Shown here: positions 1 through 5,146 of the stretch, in pieces
How positions within the stretch are numbered: the stretch's first letter is position 1
Layout of the letters: each line of letters opens with the position of its first letter
Origin: Bacteroidales bacterium
Lineage (GTDB): Bacteria > Bacteroidota > Bacteroidia > Bacteroidales > UBA932
Direction of reading: 5' to 3'
Length of the DNA stretch: 7,714 nt
Assembly (NCBI GenBank): GCA_009784635.1
Contig: WRBG01000092.1
Coordinates: 1 to 7,714, forward strand
Position numbers and translations under genes: made by a program
Notes under the pieces: generated by a model
What the model was told of the DNA's origin: nothing
The model's database searches: none
Seen by the model: only the letters and a program-made list of their open reading frames with translations

Positions 1-1460
1 AGGCTGATGGTTTGCTCCACATTATGCCCTAATTCGTGTAGGGCGATATTAAAGCCTTTGTAGTCCATCCCTTTAGGCGTTAAGCGGGTGCGCAACCGAG
101 CCACGTCGTCGCGGCTTGCGGCGCCCCAAGCGTGTCCCGACCCTCTGGCGGCCTCTACTACTATTTTGGAGGCCAAAAATTTAGCCCTGTCGGGAGCATA
201 GCCCAACTTTATCAACATATTGTGGATGTCTTGCTCAAAAGCCTGCGCCGTGGGATAGCGTTTTGTGGTTTGGGCGGTCAGCAATTCTTCCGACAAGCCG
301 CTGCGCGCTTTAAATCCGTCATACCAAATATCAAACGGCTCTAAGTCGCGTCCCAATCGCTTTTTAATCAAGGCTGCCACCTCCTGCACCTGCGGAGAGG
401 AAATGTATTGGGTAAACATCTCTTCGATTTCTTCAAAAGAAATCTCCATGCCTCCGTCAAAAGCCCTTAATATGGCTGTGTTGTGGGCGGGATAGTAGGG
501 GTCGGCTTTGAGGGCGGCTTTAAACTGCCCCAACAGCATGGCGTAGCGGCGCTCGCCTTCGGGCGTGGCTTTCACCTCTTTTCCATCTTTAAACAGGGTA
601 TTGGACTCCGGCGCCCAGTCGTAGGCAGCGTTGTTGATGACCTCTTTGGGAATCGTCTGCCCTACAATATGGGTCATCACTTTGTATATCATCTGCTGTT
701 TGGCAAAGGCGTTGGGAACAGGGGCGTAGTTCGACTTGAGTTCATCCCGCAGGTTCCAGTGGCTCAACAGCACCATATCGGCGGGAAAAAGTCTTTGTCC
801 CTGCCCGTCCAAAAGATGTCCCATCATGATGTTGTATTCGGCAATATAGTTCTCGCCCACGCTGCCCGCCTTGGCCAAATCCTGCGCCACCGAAGCGGGC
901 AAGCGATTGGTAAAGACGTCTCCCATACGGGCGTAAGCCCACTCAAGGCGGCTCCAATGAGCGCCCAAATCGTTCTTCTCCCGCAGGCTGTAGTTGGGGA
1001 AGTTCAAGATGGTGATAAACGCCAACTTGTTGGCAAACATATCGTCTTTGTAATGAGCGGCAACGGCATGGCTCGCCAGCAGTTCGTCAATGGGCGTAAG
1101 GGGTGGCCCCTCCAAGTGTACCGGAAGTTTTAAGGCCACGTTTATTTTATGGTAGCCGCCGCCAAACACCTCCTGTGCGTAGGACAGTTTGTCAAAGAGG
1201 GTCTTACGGGTATCGGCATCGGGGACATAGTGCAACAGGCAAAAGGCGGTAAAATCGGCTGCCGTGCCATCCGAATCACGCCACAGCGCGGCTGCCTGTT
1301 TTACCCCGCGCTCCATAAGGGCAAAGTCTGCTTGGGGAAACTGCGCTTTCATTTGGTCAAGCGTGGTGGCCGCATGTTCATTTGAGCTATTCATACATCT
1401 AACTAATAATAATGTTAATATCAGGCAAATCGCCCCTCTTTTTACATGGTTTCGTGTCAT
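1..1460 (-). CDS. Lipoprotein zinc metallopeptidase (HELGH motif), C-terminus cut off by window edge
   Basis: The minus-strand frame is open from the ATG at 1460-1458 to the left edge and gives 486 residues. I chose this start over the in-frame ATG at 1394 because it adds a lipoprotein signal: basic start (MTRNHVKR), hydrophobic core (ICLILTLLLV), then the lipobox LVRC with Cys22. The protein is therefore expected to be exported and lipid-anchored. Residues about 30-470 are mostly helical-looking, soluble and acidic/aromatic, without membrane segments. At residues 475-479 lies HELGH, followed by NVEQT, the HExxH zinc site of gluzincin-type peptidases; the third ligand, normally a Glu further on, would lie outside the window. 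The overall size and the late position of HExxH recall M3-like oligopeptidases, but I did not recognise a named subfamily. It is transcribed divergently from the DUF5009 gene. Confident: exported, zincin-like. Less certain: peptidase family and substrate. Confidence 0.8.
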   Translation of the reverse strand, partial: MTRNHVKRGAICLILTLLLVRCMNSSNEHAATTLDQMKAQFPQADFALMERGVKQAAALWRDSDGTAADFTAFCLLHYVPDADTRKTLFDKLSYAQEVFGGGYHKINVALKLPVHLEGPPLTPIDELLASHAVAAHYKDDMFANKLAFITILNFPNYSLREKNDLGAHWSRLEWAYARMGDVFTNRLPASVAQDLAKAGSVGENYIAEYNIMMGHLLDGQGQRLFPADMVLLSHWNLRDELKSNYAPVPNAFAKQQMIYKVMTHIVGQTIPKEVINNAAYDWAPESNTLFKDGKEVKATPEGERRYAMLLGQFKAALKADPYYPAHNTAILRAFDGGMEISFEEIEEMFTQYISSPQVQEVAALIKKRLGRDLEPFDIWYDGFKARSGLSEELLTAQTTKRYPTAQAFEQDIHNMLIKLGYAPDRAKFLASKIVVEAARGSGHAWGAASRDDVARLRTRLTPKGMDYKGFNIALHELGHNVEQTIS

Positions 1461-1488
1461 ATTTGTGAAAAATTTAACGATTATTTAG

Positions 1489-1496
1489 CAAAGATA
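1489..1496 (-). promoter_or_regulatory. Putative Bacteroidetes -7 box in the divergent intergenic region
   Basis: Read on the minus strand, the 8 bases are TATCTTTG, an exact match to the Bacteroidetes sigma-factor -7 consensus TAnnTTTG. It sits about 28 bases before the metallopeptidase start at 1460, so transcription would begin with a leader of roughly 20 bases. No good TTTG -33 element is seen at the expected 19-21 base spacing, which lowers confidence. The remainder of 1461-1520 is AT-rich. On the plus strand, GATATTTG at 1499-1506 matches the same consensus except for its first base, but it lies only 14 bases before the DUF5009 start and is a weak candidate. Confidence 0.35.
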
Positions 1497-1520
1497 ACGA
1501 TATTTGTTGAAAAGATTATT

Positions 1521-2708
1521 ATGAGTACCAGCGCCGCCACCTTTGCCCGCCAGCCCCGGATTGCCTCCATAGATGTATTTAGGGCGCTCACCATGTTCTT
1601 CATGGTTTTTGTGAACGATTTTCCTTCCCATTTTCCCCACTGGTTGGGACACGCCGTAAAGGGTGAGGATTTCTTGGGTTTTTCCGACATTATCTTTCCC
1701 GCCTTCCTCTTTGTCATGGGAATGTCTATTCCATTTGCCATCGAAAATCGCTTTGCCAAAGGCGATAACGAAACATCCATATTCGGGCACATTCTGATGC
1801 GGGCCACCGCCTTGTTGGTGATGGGCCTGTTCTCGGTAAATTTAGGAGCCGGCCTGTCCAGAGAGCTTTGGATAAGCCGACCCGTTTTTTCGCTGACGGC
1901 CATTGCCTGCTATTTTATGATATGGAACGCCTACCCAAAGGCGACGTCCTATAAAAAATGGTTGTTTACCGCCCTGCAAGTAATCGGCATCATTATCCTA
2001 ATCTACCTTGCCTTTCTTTTCCGCGACCGGAGCGGCGGAGTTTTTCAAATTCGATGGTGGGGGATTCTTGGCCTTATCGGTTGGAGTTACGCCATTTGTG
2101 CGTTTATCTATTTGTTTATTCGCAATAACCTAAAATACCAAAGTATAGCTTGGATAGTCATTGTCGCTTACAGCATGTTGGGCGCGAGCAAGTGTTTGGG
2201 AACCCTGCATGGCATCATTCCGGGCAACGGAACTTTTCACGCATTCACCATGACCGGTATTCTCCTGTCCACGCTGTTTTACAAGCTGTCTACATCGGAA
2301 AAATGGTCCGGCAAACTTATTCCGCTGGCGGCAGGTATTGGCGCCGCGCTCATGCTTACCGGATTTTTTACCCGACAATTTTGGATTATTTCCAAATTGG
2401 GAGACACCCCTACATGGATGTTCATCTGCTCCGGCATCTCAAGCTGTTTGTACGCCTTTTTGTATTGGCTCACAGATGTGAAGGGAAAGGCGCATTGGTT
2501 TAAGGTCATAAAACCGGCGGGGACGGCTACCTTAACCTGCTTTTTGATACCGTCTGTTGTCTATGCAATATTTACCCTTACCAAATTCTCGTTTCCCGCT
2601 TACATGACCGCCTACCCCCAAGGTCTGCTCAAGTGCGCCGCCATTTCGTTTCTCTGTATTGGCATCACCGCACTGCTTGGAAAAATCGGCATTAAGATGA
2701 AGATATAA
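1521..2708 (+). CDS. DUF5009 / HGSNAT-like (NagX-type) multi-pass membrane acyltransferase
   Basis: A 395-residue inner-membrane protein with about ten hydrophobic segments. The start at 1521 (MSTSAATF) is preferred over an in-frame ATG at 1446, because the 25 extra residues are charged, resemble no domain and would run across the divergent promoter region. The N-terminal signature R-IASIDVFRALTM-FFMVFVND (residues 13-33) is typical of DUF5009/COG4299 proteins, the bacterial relatives of lysosomal heparan-alpha-glucosaminide N-acetyltransferase. In my by-eye alignment His44 (in LGHA), just before DIIFPAFLFVMG, matches the active-site His of human HGSNAT. Another family-like block is PAGTATLTCFLIP (332-344). 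Bacterial members are linked to GlcNAc use (NagX), probably by transmembrane acetylation of amino sugars, but the substrate is not established. It is convergent with the GH3 gene, which would release such sugars. Membrane family: confident; activity: inferred. Confidence 0.88.
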   Translation: MSTSAATFARQPRIASIDVFRALTMFFMVFVNDFPSHFPHWLGHAVKGEDFLGFSDIIFPAFLFVMGMSIPFAIENRFAKGDNETSIFGHILMRATALLVMGLFSVNLGAGLSRELWISRPVFSLTAIACYFMIWNAYPKATSYKKWLFTALQVIGIIILIYLAFLFRDRSGGVFQIRWWGILGLIGWSYAICAFIYLFIRNNLKYQSIAWIVIVAYSMLGASKCLGTLHGIIPGNGTFHAFTMTGILLSTLFYKLSTSEKWSGKLIPLAAGIGAALMLTGFFTRQFWIISKLGDTPTWMFICSGISSCLYAFLYWLTDVKGKAHWFKVIKPAGTATLTCFLIPSVVYAIFTLTKFSFPAYMTAYPQGLLKCAAISFLCIGITALLGKIGIKMKI

Positions 2709-2720
2709 AACGACTACTAC

Positions 2721-4400
2721 TCACTCCAAGACAATCAGTCCAAAGTCCTCTCTGTACTTGTCGTTAATTGTCACCGGCAACTTTCCGTAAAAGCCCTGTT
2801 TGCCAAACAGCGCGTTTGCAGACGCAATTTGGGCCTCGTCGGAGTTGTCGTAAGCCGCTATGACTGCCGAAAAACACTCCAAGTCTTTAAGATTGGCCAA
2901 GGAATACGGATTCCCAAAAAAGACCAAAACCACCTTGTGGGTCCTGCCAATCCGGTCTAAAAAGTCAATTATCGGCGAGTCGATGCCATAATCCATGGCA
3001 AAGCGTCCCCGCGGAACATTGTGGCATCCCACAACAATCACCCTGTCGCCACTTATATGGGCAGACAGCGAGTCAAGGACTTCCCGCCTGTCGTTGGAAT
3101 TAACCCTAACCATGTCGGTAACGCCAAAGGCTTCCAACTGCTCTTTGAAAGCAGTCCCCTGCCCTATTTCCACATAGGTAACTTTCGAGGAGTTTACCGG
3201 CAATACGCTGTTGTTAGACAATAAGGTCAGCGACTTTTGCGAAAGTTTGGCACGTAAGGATTTAGTGTGTTCGGTATTTAACTTTTCCAAGATTCCGGTC
3301 GGATTTATGGGTGTAAAGCCGTTATGCAGCCCCAAATCGTATTTGGCCTCAAGTATCTTTTTGCACTTTTTTCGAATGTATCTTTTTGATACCAACCCGC
3401 TTTTCACTGCTTTTTCGATTTCGTCAATTGATTTTTTCATATCAATGGGAATTTCGAGGATATCGTTTCCCGCCATGAGCGAATAGAGCGCCACTTTGGA
3501 CGTATCTCGATTGTGGAGCGCGCCCTTCATCTCCAAAGCATCTGTCACCACAAGTCCTTTAAATTTCAACTCCTTTTGCAACAGATTGGTAGTAATTTCT
3601 TTGGATTGAGACGCAATTTCTGAAGAAAGGGCCGGTATGAGCAAATGCGCCACCATCACGCCTGTTGCGCCCCTTTTTATCAACTCGCGAAAGGGATACA
3701 ATTCCACATCGTTAAGACGGTATCTATCATGCAAAATGACGGGAAGTTCATCGTGCGAATCCCTGTCGGTGTCTCCATGTCCGGGGAAATGCTTGAGGGT
3801 AGTCAAAATGCCCTCGTCCTGCATCCCTTTCATGTAGGCGTATGCTTTCTCGGTTACCTTATATTTATTCTCGCCAAACGAGCGCATGTTAATCACCGGA
3901 TTCCTCGGATTATTGTTCACATCCACCACGGGCGCATAGTTGATGTGAATCCCCAACTCTTTGCACTGACGGGCTACCTCGACCCCAAAATCGTAAATCA
4001 AGCTATCGTCTTGAATCGCGCCCAGCGTAAGTTGCTGCGGAAACCTGACCACGCTGTCAATACGCATCGAAACGCCCCACTCGGCGTCCATAGACACCAT
4101 CAACGGAATGCGCACCTGCGCTTGAAATTTGTTCAAAAGGTGAACGTATTCGGTGGGCGTATAGGTGCCCCATATGATTCCGCCCACCTGCTCTTGGCGT
4201 ATTGTTTCCAATACTTTGTTAATGTGGGCTTCGCCCTGTCTGGGGTGGCAGACGATTACAAAAAGCTGCGCAATCTGTTCGCGCAGGGTCATCGTTTTTA
4301 GATTCGACTGTACCCATTGCCGTTTTGTCTTTTGCGCCTGTGCGTCCACCGTACCAACCGTAAGCGCCAACACCATGATGAAAAATTTAAAGCGTTTCAT
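2721..4400 (-). CDS. Exported glycoside hydrolase family 3, NagZ-type beta-N-acetylhexosaminidase
   Basis: This 559-residue protein begins with a signal peptide: basic MKRFK, hydrophobic FFIMVLALTVGTV, then VDA/AQA cleavage sites near residues 20-22. The GH3 TIM-barrel fills about residues 30-350. It carries the NagZ-subfamily signature KHFPGHGDTDRDSH (203-216), in which Asp214 and His216 form the acid/base dyad, and Asp287 in VVTDALEM as the expected nucleophile. MDAEWG (104-109) and the NPRNPVINMRSFGE region (165-178) are typical of the Bacteroidales members. Residues about 375-559 match a GH3 C-terminal alpha/beta domain and end the protein; many Bacteroidales relatives are about 1000 residues because of a fused serine beta-lactamase-like domain, absent here. 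Expected reaction: removal of beta-linked GlcNAc (or a related sugar) from muropeptides or glycans in the periplasm or outside. It is probably the last gene of the PepX operon, 35 bases after the Mpv17-like gene. Confidence 0.92.
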   Translation of the reverse strand: MKRFKFFIMVLALTVGTVDAQAQKTKRQWVQSNLKTMTLREQIAQLFVIVCHPRQGEAHINKVLETIRQEQVGGIIWGTYTPTEYVHLLNKFQAQVRIPLMVSMDAEWGVSMRIDSVVRFPQQLTLGAIQDDSLIYDFGVEVARQCKELGIHINYAPVVDVNNNPRNPVINMRSFGENKYKVTEKAYAYMKGMQDEGILTTLKHFPGHGDTDRDSHDELPVILHDRYRLNDVELYPFRELIKRGATGVMVAHLLIPALSSEIASQSKEITTNLLQKELKFKGLVVTDALEMKGALHNRDTSKVALYSLMAGNDILEIPIDMKKSIDEIEKAVKSGLVSKRYIRKKCKKILEAKYDLGLHNGFTPINPTGILEKLNTEHTKSLRAKLSQKSLTLLSNNSVLPVNSSKVTYVEIGQGTAFKEQLEAFGVTDMVRVNSNDRREVLDSLSAHISGDRVIVVGCHNVPRGRFAMDYGIDSPIIDFLDRIGRTHKVVLVFFGNPYSLANLKDLECFSAVIAAYDNSDEAQIASANALFGKQGFYGKLPVTINDKYREDFGLIVLE

Positions 4401-4431
4401 TTGATTTTATATAGTTATTCTTGTATTTCAT
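4387..4431 (-). other. Possible 14-codon upstream ORF overlapping the GH3 start
   Basis: On the minus strand an ATG at 4431-4429 opens a 14-codon frame (MKYKNNYIKSNETL) ending in TAA at 4389-4387, 12 bases inside the GH3 coding region but in another frame. Its ATG lies in exactly the same 12-base context as the true GH3 start 31 bases later. It could be a leader peptide allowing translational coupling, a decoy start, or simply a by-product of a local duplication. There is no protein-level evidence that it is made. Confidence 0.2.
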
Positions 4432-4437
4432 TTGATT
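4395..4437. repeat. 12-bp direct repeat duplicating the GH3 start-codon context
   Basis: TTTCATTTGATT occurs exactly at 4395-4406 and again at 4426-4437 (minus-strand sense AATCAAATGAAA, with ATG inside). The inner copy holds the start codon of the GH3 gene. The outer copy overlaps the stop codon of the Mpv17-like gene, whose TAA is formed at 4438-4436. The spacing of 31 bases covers the whole intergenic gap. The repeat is visible directly; its origin or role is unknown. Confidence 0.6.
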
Positions 4438-5128
4438 AAGTTCGTTGCCCCACAGCTGCCACCGAGAGCAATACGCCCAAAACCACACCCAGAAATGCGG
4501 CAAAAAGCACCTGCCACTGTGGGGGTAACAAAAAGGTAAGGGTATGGGCCGGAATCCAAAAGAGGGGGATTGTTTTTTTAAAGACAAATCCCCACTGCTT
4601 CTTCCAATTGATTCCGCCCAACAACGCTCCAAAGCAAAGCGGACTAATCAGCGCTTTGGCAGAGCCTCCGTTTTGCAAAATATGGGCATCGGTTATTTTG
4701 TGGCAGGTCATAAATACAGGGGCAAAGGTGGCGTTCATCCAAACGCTTATAGAGAATGCTCCCAGCAGTTTGAGGCCGCTAAAACCTCCGGACATGGCCG
4801 CTGCCACGCCCGAAATACCCAAACTTTCCATAAACATTGGCGCGCCAACGGCATACAACTTCATGGCTCCGGCAATCCAAAGGCCTAAAATCCCCCACAC
4901 CACAGCCCGCGGAAAAAGACCAAAACCCGATTGGTTGTAGCTCCCTTTTTGCAGCCGCAGGCCCAAAGACTCTCCGGCAGTGGCCAATACGGCAAATTTA
5001 CAGAAAGCCAAGATGTATGGATGCGCACGGTTGGCCTCCTCGTAGCAACGGTAAAGCTCCGGAAAGAGGAAAAAAGGTGCAAAGAGCGCGACAGCGCCTG
5101 CCAAGAAAAACAAATCGTCCTTTTTCAT
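4436..5128 (-). CDS. Integral membrane protein resembling the Mpv17/PMP22 family
   Basis: A 230-residue hydrophobic protein starting MKKDDLFF. Likely membrane segments lie near residues 6-23, 37-52, 75-95, 118-141, 184-201 and 206-225. The C-terminal part, with NWKKQWGFVFKKT (174-186), Pro188, Trp191, Pro194 and a final W-x(n)-LLS helix, resembles the Mpv17/PMP22 signature (W-x-W-P...N/P...VP...W...LS). That family is known mainly from mitochondrial and peroxisomal membranes, but bacterial members exist, including in gut anaerobes. The precise bacterial role is unknown; channel or small-molecule transport functions are proposed for eukaryotic relatives. It lies 18 bases after the PepX stop and 35 bases before the GH3 start, which implies co-transcription. 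A family assignment by eye is tentative; the protein could belong to another small membrane family. Existence as a gene is well supported by operon spacing and hydrophobic pattern. Confidence 0.7.
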   Translation of the reverse strand: MKKDDLFFLAGAVALFAPFFLFPELYRCYEEANRAHPYILAFCKFAVLATAGESLGLRLQKGSYNQSGFGLFPRAVVWGILGLWIAGAMKLYAVGAPMFMESLGISGVAAAMSGGFSGLKLLGAFSISVWMNATFAPVFMTCHKITDAHILQNGGSAKALISPLCFGALLGGINWKKQWGFVFKKTIPLFWIPAHTLTFLLPPQWQVLFAAFLGVVLGVLLSVAAVGQRT

Positions 5129-5139
5129 ACCACAGTGGT
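5129..5139. repeat. Short palindrome directly in front of the Mpv17-like start codon
   Basis: ACCACAGTGGT is a perfect 5-bp inverted repeat around one central A, touching the start codon at 5128. It could act as a weak protein-binding or translation-control site, but the length is compatible with chance and the loop is too short for a stable full hairpin. Confidence 0.25.
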
Positions 5140-5146
5140 AAAAGGT

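Noticed and set aside
483..1133. Plus-strand ORF of 216 codons
   Set aside because: It lies opposite the metallopeptidase, whose minus-strand frame has a lipoprotein signal and HELGH motif; the plus-strand product shows no recognisable domain.
1446..1520. 25-residue N-terminal extension of the DUF5009 protein
   Set aside because: It would overlap the divergent gene's start and promoter, has no family similarity, and the 1521 start gives the usual N-terminus just before the first membrane segment.
4387..4632. Minus-strand 81-codon ORF ending at 4387
   Set aside because: Most of it is out of frame inside the Mpv17-like gene; only its last 14 codons, from the ATG at 4431, are worth noting as a possible leader.
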